From Echinarachnius parma (taxonomy: Eukaryota; Echinodermata; Echinoidea; Clypeasteroida; Echinarachniidae): a DNA stretch of 64,000 bases. The translations under genes were made by a program, and so were the position numbers. Of this stretch, positions 44,777-56,508 are shown one piece after another. The notes below the pieces were generated by a model. It saw only the letters and a list, made by a program, of their open reading frames with translations. It ran no database searches and was not told the origin of the DNA. How positions within the stretch are numbered: the stretch's first letter is position 1; each line of letters starts with the position of its first letter. The stretch spans positions 62,001-126,000 of the forward strand of contig JBAMJV010005523.1 in NCBI GenBank assembly GCA_037951105.1. The letters are read 5' to 3'.

Positions 44777-46485
44777 TGTCAGATCTTGATACTGAAATTA
44801 CCAAGTCTGATTTGATAGATGTGGTTCTGTTATAAATATTAGATTACTATGCAAAGAAATAAGGCACGACATGCGGAAGATATAATTTAATATATTTTGT
44901 TTTTATTAACATGAAAATTGAAACCATCATTGGTTTGAAATAAACACATATCTAAGCAAAACATAATTTAACTGGCGCCATTATCACAAAATAATAAGAG
45001 ATAAGTTCAGTTATCATTATTATTTATATTAAGGGGATACATTAATGGGTGGATAGCACCTTAAAGTTCAGTTGCTGTTGACACCAATCCTCGCGAAGAC
45101 CAGAGGGTGAAGTATTCGCGAAAGATTCAAGTTGAGGTTGCAGACCCAGTCTGCGTAGAAAAACATGACGGTATGGGCGTCGGCTGAAGTGCTTGCGAGA
45201 GTTCATCGCGTCGAAGTTGCAGACCCAGTCTGCAATGATGTGAAGCGCGCGGTGGTTGAATTCCCCATGACGGGCGTCGTGGAGGACGATCGACTGCACC
45301 GCGATGCTGTGGACATCTAGGCCCGTAGTCGAGATGACTGGAGTTGCGGAGTCGTGCCGGAGCCGGTTCGAAGACCCAGTGGTGCCAACGCGGAGCCGGA
45401 TGGAAGCCGGTATGACGGTTGGATCATCGGAGCTCGGGTCGGTTGAACAGCGGATTGGAGATCTCCGTTGTAGCTTGGCGTGACATAGCCCGGAGTTAGA
45501 GATACTCGGTGGAGTTGAAGATGCTCGTTAGAGCCGAAGATAGAGTTGACGATAGTCGTAGAGCCGAAGTTAGAGTTGAAGATGCTCGTAGAGCTGCTCG
45601 TTAGTCGTAGAGCTGCTCGTTAGAGTTGAAGATGCTCGTAGAGCCGAAGTTAGAGTTACTGATGCTCGTAGAGTTGACGATATTCGTAGAGACCTCATTG
45701 AAGCTTGAAGTTAGACATTAGTAGAGCCCAGCTGGTTCAGATTTTTGGTGACAGATACCGATGAAGAGGTATGGTGACGGCAAGGTGGAGGAGGCTTTAC
45801 CCAGCATCATGGTGGTTGGATTGCTGGGTGCTTTCCGGCATAAAATTAACTAATACTCTAGCCCAACATCAGGCTGGTATCTGGTGTATCACCTGCTCAA
45901 ATTCACGACCTTCCATACTCAGTGACTGATGCTATCTGTGTCACTTGACTATTCTCTCACATCCACTATAACTTACAGTACCCAAATCCAACGCACATGA
46001 ACAAAAGAATGTTCCCGCCCAAAATCATAGTAAATGCAACTTACTGGAGGTGACCCACTCACACAAAACTAGTCGATACCAGTTCCCTTCTTATTTACTA
46101 CCCTGGATAGGTACTAGGCATTACATACCAAAACTATTCAACCATCTCTTTGAATGAACAACTTTCACAATTGTCCTATCTAAACTTCACTCACGTGTAC
46201 AATAAACATTCAGCTTCTGTACACACTATTTCTATACAATTCTCACTTTGCATGAACACACTCCCTATTATTAAATCAGGGATATCTCTGGTTCCATCTC
46301 AAGCTAAACCATATACAATAACCCTTAACAATGAGCTTGTGTGCACACTAAATATACACAAATCCGGGGCCTTATAGCCTAAAACACATGCTCACACATT
46401 AAATAAAAAGAAGCAGTCACACATGACTGAATTTATGGTCAAGTGTGGATGCCCAAATCTCTTAAAACGAAGTCACTCTGTGACA
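44777..46485 (-). repeat. LTR (5' LTR in element sense)
   Basis: 1,709 bp, no difference from 39,973-41,681 noticed by eye. Should hold the promoter for the minus-strand transcript; no individual promoter site identified. Confidence 0.95.
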
Positions 46486-46490
46486 CTAAC

Positions 46491-47059
46491 AAATTGCATG
46501 GACAGATATACTGTTTACTTCTATGACAAGCGAACAATCCTAAGTAACAGGCGAAAGTTGTGCCCGACATGGAGTCACAAAAAGCGACCCAGGAAGACAA
46601 CTACTCAACCAAAATTACTCATCTTGATATTATCTTTCTCAGTGTAAGATTCCCCTCCCAGTGGAACTAATCATGTTGTCAAAATTATTCAGGAAATATT
46701 CCGTACCGTTAATGGGTCACCCTGTCTAGTTGGAAATAGAGGCATCCACTCAAAAGCAAATCTGGTATGACTGTATGTGCACACACATTATAGTTGGAAT
46801 AATGAATACTTATGTACATGTATACGTTCGTAATTAGTAACAGCAACAAATATGTTTCGTATGGTTGCCATGATACTACAGCATAAATGATGTTAGTTAT
46901 AATTATTCAGATTAAAAGTAAAGAAAGGGACTTTGCCAGAAAGATCGTAGTTTTACTCGAAATAACCATAACCCTCAGGTTTCGTGTTTGGAAATGTATA
47001 ATACCACCTCGAACCTAGATTGACTTGTTATAAAGCCAAATTACTAGTTGTGTAATTAG
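46491..47059. other. Intergenic, paralogous to 9,770-10,430
   Basis: Continuation of the block interrupted by the LTR element (GATATACTGTTTACTTCTAT is shared with 9,808). No gene. Confidence 0.6.
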
Positions 47060-50000
47060 TATAATATCATAATACAAATGTAAAAAAAACTACACTGAAC
47101 GAAACAAACTTCATCCAATACCCATTACGATCTTGCACTGATCAAACTGCAATGCATGATATCGACTTCCTCAACTTATTGCGACATAATTAAATCATTC
47201 TCAAAATTAGACCCCTAAAGGTCCTAACATCCATGGCGATCCTGCATTTATCTAAATTCATGGATTAATTAACGAGTCCAGTTAAACCTATGTAGTATGA
47301 AACATCTTCAAAATGTATCAATCATACAACCACAAAGGGTCTAAATTGTCATCCTTCAGTGTCTATAATTTCATGCATATATAACACATCAGAAAATAAA
47401 CCTCAAATTGTATTAATTATCAAACTACCAATATTTATGTCATCTATACATCAAGAATAAAACATTGACCGAAATGAACACTACATGGTCACATTTAACA
47501 GCAAAGCAACTATGTACAGTCATTGACACAAGCGTCGATTTTCACCGTTTGAATACAAGAAAAACACTTTTGTGTCACGAATAAAACAAACTTTAAAAAG
47601 TAAATTCCTCATTCCTTAAGATTGTATAATTATATAAAATATAAAAGCAAGCTTTTCCAAGTATTAGAGCATCATACATCGCTAAAAATAATTAGTTATT
47701 TTGTTGGTATTTGTTATATCCACCTATTAGCGAGAGTAGTATGCCAAATCAATGTTTTATGGTCAGGAAATGACCGAAAAGGCAAAGTAGCGATTGCTCA
47801 CTCATTGGCGTAGGTTTGTAAACATTTAAACAAACAATTGATAACCTTTAAAACAAATATATATCCTGATAACGAAGCGGCAAGTCAATTCGTTGCATAA
47901 TTATCATAATATCATAACACAAAGGATAAACTAAAATTAACCTTCAACAACATAATACACATTACGATCTTGCAGTGATCAAACTCCATTTTATTATTGA
48001 CTAGCCGACTAATTAATATATAAATCCTTCTCAAATTAATCCACTAAAGGTTTTAACATCAATGGCGATCCTGCATCTATCTAACTTCATGGATGAATAA
48101 GTAAGTCTAATAAACCTACGTAGTAAAGAAAACGTCTTCAAAAATGTAAACAAATTATATACAAAAGATCTCAAAATTCATCCTTTGAACATTGTCCATG
48201 GCGATTCTGCTTGCATTAGTATTTCGCGGCAATACCCAGTATGACATGATTCCATACATATTACACATCATTAAATATACCTCAAATTGTATCAATTATC
48301 CAACTACCAATCTTGCTGTCACATATACCATGTATACATCAAGAATAAAACATTGACCAAAATTAACATTAATTTGTTTAACAGCAAAGTAACTATGTAC
48401 AGTCATTGACACAAGCATTGATTTTCACCATTTGAATAAAGTAAAACACTTTTTTGTCACGAATAAAACAAATTACAAAAGTGAATTCCTCATTCCTAAA
48501 GATTGTGTATATAGTACATAAAAGTAAACTTTTACAAGTATTACAGCATTATCCATCACTATAATAGTTTAATTCTCTTGTCGGTATTTGGTATATCCAC
48601 TGATTAGCGAAAGTAGTATGACAAATCAATGTTATGTGGTCAAGAAATGAGCTAAATGGCAAAGAAGCAAATGTTTCACTCATTGGCATAGGTTTGTAAA
48701 CAGTTAAACAAAAAACGTCTAACCTTAAACAAAACATATATATCCTGATGACGAAGCGGCAAGTTAATTAGTTGCATAATTATTATAATATCATAGCACA
48801 AATGATAAACTAAAACTAATCTTCAACCAATACCCATTACGATCTTGCAGGGATCAAACCCCATTGTATGATATTGACTTGCCAACTTATTGATACATAA
48901 ATCCTTCTCAAATTAAACCACTAAAGGTCCTAACATCCATGGCGATCCCACATTTATCTAACTTCATGGATGAATTAATTATTCCAATTAAACCTATGTA
49001 GTATGAAACATCCTCAAAGAGAATAAATCATACAAGCACAAACGGTCTCAATTTTCATCCTTCAGTGTCCATGGCGATTCTGCTTATCAATCATATTAGG
49101 CGCTATATAAATCGAATATATTATTATTATTATTTATTCGTATTTCGCGGCAATACCCAGTATGAAATGATTCCATGGATATAACACATCAACAAATATA
49201 CCTCAAATTGTATTAATTATCCAACTACCAATCTTTCTGCCATCTATACATCTAGATTAAAACATTGACCAAAATGAACACTACATGGCACATTTAACAG
49301 CAAAGCACCTATGTACAGTAGAAGTAGAATATTTTGTGTCATGAAGAAAAAAGTGAATTCTTCATTTCTAAAGATTGCTTATATACTACACAAAAGCAAA
49401 CTTTCCAAGTATTAGAGCAGTATACATCACTATAGATAATTAATTATCTTGATGGTGTTTGGTATATCCATTGATTAGCGAGAGTATTATGACAATCAAT
49501 GTTTTCTGGTCAGGAAATGAGAGAAAATGCAAAGTGGCAATTGTTCACTCATTTGAAAAGGTTTGTAAATAGTTAAACAAAAGACGTCTAACCTTTAAAC
49601 AAAAAATATATCATGATGACGAAGCGGCAAGTTAATTAGTTGCACAATTATTATAATATCATAACAGGAAATGATAAACTAAAATTAACCTTCAACCAAT
49701 ACCCATTACGATCTTGCAGTGATCAAACTCCATTGTATTATATTGACTTGCCGACTTATTGATATATAAATCCTTTTCAAATTAAACCACTAAAGGTCCT
49801 AATATCCATGGTGATCCTGCATTTATCTAACTGTATGGATGAATTAAGTATTCCAATTAAACCTATGTAGTATGAAACATCTTCAAAATGTACAAATCAT
49901 ACAACCAAAAAAGATTTAAATTTTCATCCGTGAGTGTCCATAGTAATTCTGCTTTCTTTGGTAGTTCGCGGCACCACCCTGTATGAAATGGTTCCATGCA

Positions 50001-50430
50001 TACATAATTGTACATGGTTAGGGTTAGGGTATAAATGGTATAAATCTAGATTTCAAAAATGACCAACATTCCCACATTTAACAGCAAAGCAATTATGTAC
50101 AGTCATTCACACAAGCGTCAACTTTCACCGTTAATAGAAGCTTTCGAATCACGCGGGAAAAATACAAATTGGATTCATAATTCGTAAAGATTGTCTATAG
50201 TACATAAAAGCAAACTTGTTCAAGTATTGGAGCATTATACATCACTATATATACGCAATTCTCTTGCTGGTATTTGTTATATTTACTGCTCGTGATTTGC
50301 GAAAATTTACTGACAAATGAATCCTTTGTGGTGAAGAGCGAAAATTGAGCGAAAAGGCAAATGGCAATTGTTAATTCATTGGCATAAGGTTGTATACAGT
50401 TTTTTTTAAATATCACATTTAATCACCTCG
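47060..50430 (+). repeat. Fourfold tandem array of an ~860-bp unit
   Basis: Anchor ATTACGATCTTGCA recurs at about 47,123, 47,961, 48,838 and 49,706, giving periods near 840-870 bp. Each unit repeats CCATGGCGATC, TATTTCGCGGCAA-type, CATTGACACAAGC and TAGCGA-type sections in order. Units have drifted and carry different small indels. The left intergenic block has one unit only (10,430-11,750). No coding frame persists across units. Confidence 0.85.
49087..49137 (+). mobile_element. SINE/LINE 3' tail only insertion in unit 3
   Basis: ATTAGGCGCTATATAAATCG followed by an (ATT)n run, the same tail as the SINE at 30,806, is present in the third array unit only. Confidence 0.75.
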
Positions 50431-50645
50431 ATTTGGAACAAAATTACTCTATCGATAATAGAGACTGTCCTCCTTTTGCATGTTTTGCAAGCCAACATCG
50501 AGTGGCGAGATAAAAATGTTTATGAAAGAAAATGTCATTTAAGATAAAGTCTGAGAAGGATAGCAATTACTAATACATTTTTGTGGTTTAAGCAGTGTAT
50601 TGATATTTAGTTCTTGAAATAATAAAGTATATATCTTCCATCTAT

Positions 50646-50850
50646 TTATGTGGCGCCATCAATAAGAGGTGTTGATGCACTCGTCGCTTGAAAGATTGAA
50701 CCCCATCGTCGTCGATCTCTTCGACTATAATGCCTGATGTATTCCAAAGAGGGACTGATGGGTGAAACAAAACTCCTGCCTGTTGAGCGAGTTCTAGAGG
50801 CGGGTATTGTGATGGCATGTATCAGCATTGCCCTGCTGTTGAGATTATTT
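50646..50850 (-). CDS. Possible terminal exon, unrecognised
   Basis: Minus strand: a good acceptor (TTTTTTCTTTCAG near 50,851) followed by an open frame NNLNSRAMLIHAITIPASRT... ending TSASTPLIDGAT and a stop. Rich in Ser and Arg; no domain or paralogue in the window. Could be the last exon of an unseen gene or chance. Confidence 0.2.
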
Positions 50851-50890
50851 CCTGAAAGAAAAAAATGAAAACAATTTCAGCATGAAATAG

Positions 50891-51433
50891 TTAAAGGGGT
50901 AGTTTAGTTTTGGTAGAGAGGGCGCTGCACATCGCAATTTTTTGTGAGGTAATTAAAAACTGAGTGTCAAATTTGAGAGAACATGCAATTTTAATGGCAG
51001 AATAAACTTTATTTGGTCGAAATCGGCCCACAAACGGCTGAAATATCAATAAATGTATCTGATCTTATAATTATTTGGGGCCCAAATAATTAACGGTTTT
51101 TTCAAAAAATTCAAAAAAATGCTTCCACTTTTTCAAAAAATTTCGAAAATGTTATTTAAGTAGTTGTTGATGTTCTCTCTATAAAATCAGTCTGGTAATA
51201 AAACATCACATGCATTATTGTGTATGGAAAATGGTTGAAACTGACGCTTTTAAAAAAGCGCCCTCTCGTGATCAAAATGGCTCTTTTTGAATGATAACAT
51301 GCTTTTTACTTAGTCATTTTGCAAGTTTGTATACTTTTCGAGCATAGTGGAGTTATTACTATTAGTTTTTAAGGTTATTGTCCAGGTTTGGTTACTAACG
51401 TTGAGCCTTACCAAAACTAAACTACCCCTTTAA
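50891..51433. mobile_element. MITE family A, complete copy
   Basis: Inverted ends TTAAAGGGGTAGTTTAGTTT and AACTAAACTACCCCTTTAA. Very similar to 55,962-56,508, forming a subfamily with GGGGTAGTTTAG ends. Confidence 0.85.
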
Positions 51434-51634
51434 ACTCGATCTTGATTTTTTCCGGCAACGGTGTTAACAATCCTATCAAAATGTAAGTAATTATTTGTTT
51501 AGTAACAATGTCCAGTGTTGATTGAATCTACCGTGGTCCATGCATATTGTTCATGGCTCTTCATCAAAAACAGTTTTCGCGATAAGCTAGACTACATCAA
51601 TACCTGAAAATCAAGAAGAACTTCGTCAATAATA

Positions 51635-52617
51635 ACTGACGATTTTCACGACGACTCGCAACGACTCGCAACGATTTACTAGAACGAATCGACTCGATTT
51701 AACAACGAATTGGGAATAATTGTACGGCGATTCAAGACGAATATTCGTTCTTCGTCGTTGTTCGCACGGGCGTAGCGAGTTACGTAATACCCATTCAACT
51801 GGGGGGGGGGGGGGGGGGATGGATGAATATATCACCCCCCCCCCCCCCCCCCACTTGAATGGGTATCAATGTCATGTCTACGCCCATGCTTGTTCGACGA
51901 GTCAGTTCGTCCTTCTTTTGTCTTTAACCAAATGCGTTTGAAAAATCGTGGCAGAAAAAATGTTGTGGTCCCATAGTGGCGATTTTTTACAACGAATTAT
52001 CATTCGTGGAAAAAATCGCTTGAGTCGTTGCGAGTCGTTGTAATTCGTTCTTCGAACCGTTGCGCATCGCGAAGAACGCCATGAATCGTGTTAGCACAAC
52101 GAATGTTTTGAACCGGTTCAAAACTATCGCCATGTCGCAACGATTTCCTCACATTCTTTTCATGGAACAATCGGGCAGTGCACAATATGAACAATCGGAC
52201 TTATTTGAGTCAGTTCCATGGGCGTAGATCTGTCATTGATACCTTTCAACAGGGGGATGATCTATTCATTCACCCCCCCCCCCCCCCCCTCGCGATGAAT
52301 AGGTATTACGTAAGTCTCTACGACCATGGTCAGTTAAAAAAAACGGACAGCGGCGATCTTCACAACGAAGCCATACGAGTTGCAACGAATTGCAACGATG
52401 TGGAAAGACTTGACACGAATATGCAACGGTAAATACAATGATTTTTGGTGAAAATCGTCGTGGCGTGGAGATTGTTTTGAACAGTTGAAGACGGCGATTT
52501 TGGCTCCGCTTTCACGATTTTCTTCACGATGCGCAACGGTTTTTGGGGAAGAACCGATACGATGTAACACGATGCAACACGACCAAATCGTTGCGATTCG
52601 CCGTGAAAATCGTCAGT
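51635..52617. mobile_element. Foldback element with two nested poly-G/C hairpins
   Basis: Outer ends ACTGACGATTTTCACG and CGTGAAAATCGTCAGT are perfect inverted repeats; the body repeats ACGACTCGCAACGA-type units. Nested hairpins: 51,768-51,893 (GGGCGTAG...TACGCCC, poly-G 51,801-51,818 with poly-C 51,835-51,852) and 52,216-52,330 (GGGCGTAGATC... with poly-C 52,264-52,279). Confidence 0.85.
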
Positions 52618-52629
52618 ATGGGACTGGGC

Positions 52630-52945
52630 CTTAATACAAAATTGTGCACGTGTTGATTTGTTAAAATAATGATTAGATGGGTCATCAACAACAATTTTGA
52701 AACCTCTTTTGAATTTTTTTTGAAAAATTGTAATCATTTAATAATTTTTTGTTTAAATATCGAATAAATCTGGGGCCCAGATTTATTCCGAACCAATATA
52801 TTTATTGATATTTCAGCTATTTCTGAACCGATTTTGATCAAATCAAGTTTATTCTGTCAAATTTGACACTCAGTTTTTTCATTAGGCCTATGTCAAAACA
52901 AATTATTTTGTGCAGCGCCCTCTATACAAAAACTGAACTAAAATT
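52630..52945. mobile_element. MITE family A, right half
   Basis: Contains TTGATATTTCAGCTATTTCT, TTGTGCAGCGCCCTCTATAC and ends ACTGAACTAAAA without the terminal CCCTTTAA. Left half missing. Confidence 0.65.
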
Positions 52946-53776
52946 ATTATGTATAATAGAAATAGCTACACTTTTAACCAAAATTAAATGTTGTATTAAA
53001 CAAATGAGTGTCTTAATTGTGCATATAAAATAATGGTTTCCAAATCCAACTGTAAATTTAAAGTTAAACTTAGGATCTTTATGAAACACCCCCGGTCATG
53101 TTACTGTACTTAGTTTAAGTGTAAGCAAACACATGACCAATGCATTTTAAAGATCTAAAAAACTAATCCGGAAAGGAAAGACACAAAATGTATGAATAAT
53201 TACCATAATCTACGTTGATCTAGTAACCTGTTCCATTGCTTCTTAATGTTGATGGCCGTCTTCCTCATGTTTACTGGGTCTAAATTAAATAAGGAAACGG
53301 AAACCATTTTGCTAAGAATGATATGTTATAACATTATAACTGATACATATTTCGTTCTTCTAAATAATGACGTAAAATGTTTTGATGGACATACGTTGAA
53401 TCATGGGTCCATGGTTGAACCAATGCTCCTGAAGCAAGAAAGATTGTTGTAAAATGTCATACCAGTGGCGCAGCGTGGCCAGAAAGAATGGGCACGTTAT
53501 TTGTCGGGGCACACACTATGTATTTTTGTATTTTCCCGTTTACTCGAGAATCTTTTTTTTTGTTTTGTTAGTTGTGAGGTTTTGCTTAGTTTTGAAACAG
53601 TGTGGGAGTAACCTTGGTAAGGTCATCTGGATAAGAATTACTTCCCTCCAAATGCTCGCATTGTGAAATTCAGATTTAAAAAAATGTATTTGTCCTCGTC
53701 TCGCGGCATCGAGACGCTCAGACCATAATTTGACTCCGGGCTTTGAATCTATTCCTACCAAGCAAGAGGCCGCTAT
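52946..53776. other. Intergenic
   Basis: No supported gene. A 68-codon plus-strand open stretch at 53,246-53,452 has no features. At 53,464 an element end CAGTGGCGCAGCGTGGCC resembles 13,332. Confidence 0.4.
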
Positions 53777-54161
53777 TAAAGGGATAGTTGAGTTTTGGTA
53801 GAGAGGGCGCTAGACTACTTTTTTTTGTGAGGTAATGAAAAAGTAGGCTAAGTGTAAAATTTGCAAGAGCATAATATTTAAATAATAAAATCATCTTTGT
53901 TTGATCAAAATCGGTTCAGAGACGGCTGAAATATCCATAAATATAACAATTTGTAATAAAGCCCCACAATATTTCATTCAAAATGGTTTAAACCGATGAG
54001 TGTTTAGAATGATAACATGATCTTGACTACGTCATTTGTAATTTTGTGTTCCTTTCTAGTTATAACTATTAGTTTGTAATGTAATGATGCAGGTTTGGGT
54101 TACTAAAATTCAGTTTCACCAAAACTGTACTCTCCTTACCAAAACTCAACTATCTCTTTAA
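53777..54161. mobile_element. MITE family A, internally deleted copy
   Basis: Ends TTAAAGGGATAGTTGAGTTT and AAAACTCAACTATCTCTTTAA; about 385 bp versus about 550 bp in complete copies. Confidence 0.8.
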
Positions 54162-54312
54162 CTTTCAAAAACACCGCGCGGGCAACGACGTACTATACGC
54201 GTACTAGATCCCAGATCCAAACCACACCGCATAACCACATTACGAATCGCCCGCACAAACAAAATTTATTTGCTTATGAATTGTATGTAAATATAATTGC
54301 TCTTATGTTTTG

Positions 54313-54388
54313 ATTGTAAAGCGCATTGATAGTTCTTACCAGTTCTTAAATGCGCTATATAAAAATCAGCTATTATTATTTTGTATTA
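54313..54388 (+). mobile_element. LINE/SINE 3' tail fragment
   Basis: TTGTAAAGCGCATTGATAG ... AATGCGCTATATAAAAATCA then (ATT)n: the conserved 3' tail of CR1/L2-type retroposons and their SINEs, with no body attached. Confidence 0.65.
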
Positions 54389-55191
54389 TTATATGAAAAG
54401 CCGAACTCCGTTTCTCCCCCGATCCAAACAGAGTGTAATCATGGTAATGCGTCGCTATTGAATTACACGACCGTGGACGGTCGGGGGTCGGTCGACCCAT
54501 TATATATGCAGTAAGCGATCGGACTTACCTGGCTAAGGAAAGGCTGAACGGCAGTGTACCCTCGCCGCCCCGAACTTTTCAATTTCATCTTGATTTTTGA
54601 GAATTTAGTCATATTTAGACCGAATTATGCAAGTATAGTTTTTTGCATTTGGTATTTCAGCAATATTTTCTCATGTTCAAGGGCAAGCTGAACAGCTCAT
54701 TTGTAAAATAATATTTACAAACCTCGTTTGTATTGTTTATGCCAAATTATTGGAGTCACATACGTATACGAGACCCCACTCCGTTAAAACTAATGTGCGT
54801 ATTTTTTAGAGCATAGAAAGACATTTGTTGCCAATACAAATTGATAGCGTGGACTTGGCATAGACATGACGGGTATACCGCTCGTGTAACCTAGATGGTC
54901 AGAAACCCTACCTATACGCTTTACGAGAAAGATCCAATTACAAGAAAGATCCATTTACCGTATGTGGGCCTCTCTCGTATATTATGGATCTAAGAGCGGA
55001 AAGGGGGAGGTAAATTCATTACGGCTCAATCTGGATGAGTTGCGACGTATATATGACGTCGCTAGATTCCCTCAACGTGACTGAGTATATATATATTGTT
55101 TTGTTTTAAGGTGAAATAGTAAGATATATTTTAGGTTAACCAGAAGTAATTATATTTTTGTTTAACAATGCAATAAAAATGTGTTCCTTAC
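54389..55191. other. 3' side of right gene copy
   Basis: No gene recognised. 54,960-55,090 matches 14,280-14,410 (GATTCCCTCAACGTGA), a module that travels with DD2 exons. The 3' UTR of the right gene may start here. Confidence 0.45.
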
Positions 55192-55479
55192 GTGTAGTCC
55201 TCCGCCAGGTATTTGGCAGCGATTGTTGAGGGACCAACGCGGTTGAGGACCTTGCGCAAAGGGTCGCGGTTGTTCGCTCCCGTTCGATTTCTCCATAGAA
55301 GCAAAGCGGGGTATGCCGCAAGTACATAACTTCCTTCTTGAGCCGTTACGATAGCATCGAGCTCAGCTTTGGTGATGTCCATAGCAAAACCAAGTGCGAT
55401 GTACTTGTCCTGAGTCACTATGTTGTAGGATAAGTCCCTAAGCACCTGAGAAGGTACGTCTTCAGGTGTTGTCAAAGCC
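55192..55479 (-). CDS. DD2 death-domain exon, second copy of right gene
   Basis: 288 nt, acceptor TAAAATACAG, phase 2 both ends. Reads LTTPEDVPSQVLRDLSYN, DKYIALGFAMDITKAELDAI, ALLLWRNRTGANN and LRKVLNRVGPSTIAAKYLAE. Ends with the overlapping donor/stop: ACGTAAGG gives ...DYT-stop if unspliced. The CRITICAL helix W and leucines are kept. No lesions seen. May be the last coding exon of the right-hand gene, as no further DD2 exon is seen before the next gene's start at 34.5 kb. Confidence 0.8.
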
Positions 55480-55961
55480 CTGTATTTTACATAGAGTGAA
55501 TCAGACAATAAATGACAATTTCAAGCAAAGAAAGACCTCTAAATAATTGATTACAGGAATTCGTTAATCCTATGCGTGATGCTATTTTTGTGAACCATTT
55601 TGCACAATATGCTGCATGCACACTAGACCAAAAATTAGTCTTTCTCAGGGGCCGCGGAAGCGGGGGGGGGGGGGGGTGGGGGCTGGTGGGCTGCAGCGTG
55701 TTGTTAACTCAGGATCACAACTTCACATAAAAAAAACTGTTCATACTGAGATTTGTACTGAGGGCTGGAGTTGTGCGTGTGCGCCTTGACTACCATTGCC
55801 GATTGCGCTAGCGCTTTCTAGCAAACGAGTACCATGCCCTGTGTTATCAAGGATCTTGCACGCGCGGTCACTTAAACTGCCTTTCACTCGGCCTAAAAGG
55901 ATTTATGACATCGAGGCGTTAAGTTCCCGATATCTTACTTATTATTTAATTTTCCTTCCAA
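55480..55961. other. Intron
   Basis: The first part (TTTCAAGCAAAGAAAGACC) matches the equivalent introns near 13,285 and 15,950. Poly-G at 55,660-55,677. No gene. Confidence 0.5.
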
Positions 55962-56508
55962 TTAAAGGGGTAGTTTAGTTTTAGTAGAGAGGACGCTGCA
56001 CATCACAATTTTTAGTGAGGTAATGAAAAACTGAGTGTCGAATTTGAGAGAACATGCAATTTTAATGGCAGAATAAACTTTATTTGGTCAAAATCGACCC
56101 AGAAACGGCTGAAATATCCATAAATATATCTGATCTTATAATTATTTGGGGCCCAAATAATTAGATGATTTTTTCAAAAAATTAAAAAAATGCTTGCACT
56201 TTTTCAAAAATATTCAAAAGCGTTTTTTAAATAGTTGTTGATGATCTCTCTATTTAATCATTATTTCAATAAAACATCACATGCATAATTTTGTATGAAA
56301 AATGGTTGTAACCAATGCCTTTTTAGAAAGCGCCCTCTTGTGTTGTAATGCCTCTTTTTGAATAATAACGGACTTTTTACTTAGTCATTTGTAATTTTGT
56401 ATACCTTTCGAGCATGGTGGAGTTATAACTATTAGTTTATAATGTTACTGTCCACGTTTGGTTACTAAAGTTCAGCCTTACCAAAACTGTACTACCCCAG
56501 GCCTTTAA
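55962..56508. mobile_element. MITE family A, complete copy
   Basis: Ends TTAAAGGGGTAGTTTAGTTT and a right end interrupted as CTACCCCAGGCCTTTAA. Sister to 50,891-51,433. Confidence 0.8.

Larger units (their letters stand above)
39973..46485 (-). mobile_element. Non-autonomous LTR retrotransposon, gag/protease only
   Basis: 6,513 bp. Two LTRs of 1,709 bp (TGTCAG...TGTGACA) enclose 3,095 bp. Flanks carry the 5-bp target duplication CTAAC at 39,968-39,972 and 46,486-46,490. The primer site beside the right LTR and the purine tract beside the left LTR place transcription on the minus strand. The interior codes one gag/protease-like protein; no reverse transcriptase, RNase H or integrase can be read. 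It must have depended on another element's polymerase. The LTRs look identical by eye over their full length, so the insertion is recent. Left-block paralogue near 9,768 is the empty site. Confidence 0.95.

Noticed and set aside
39973-46485. Duplicate LTR regions as an assembly duplication
   Set aside because: TG...CA ends, equal length, target duplication, primer site, purine tract and an empty paralogous site together show a true LTR insertion.
50015-50031. TTAGGGTTAGGGT, telomere-like
   Set aside because: Only two units, inside the intergenic tandem array; no internal telomere.
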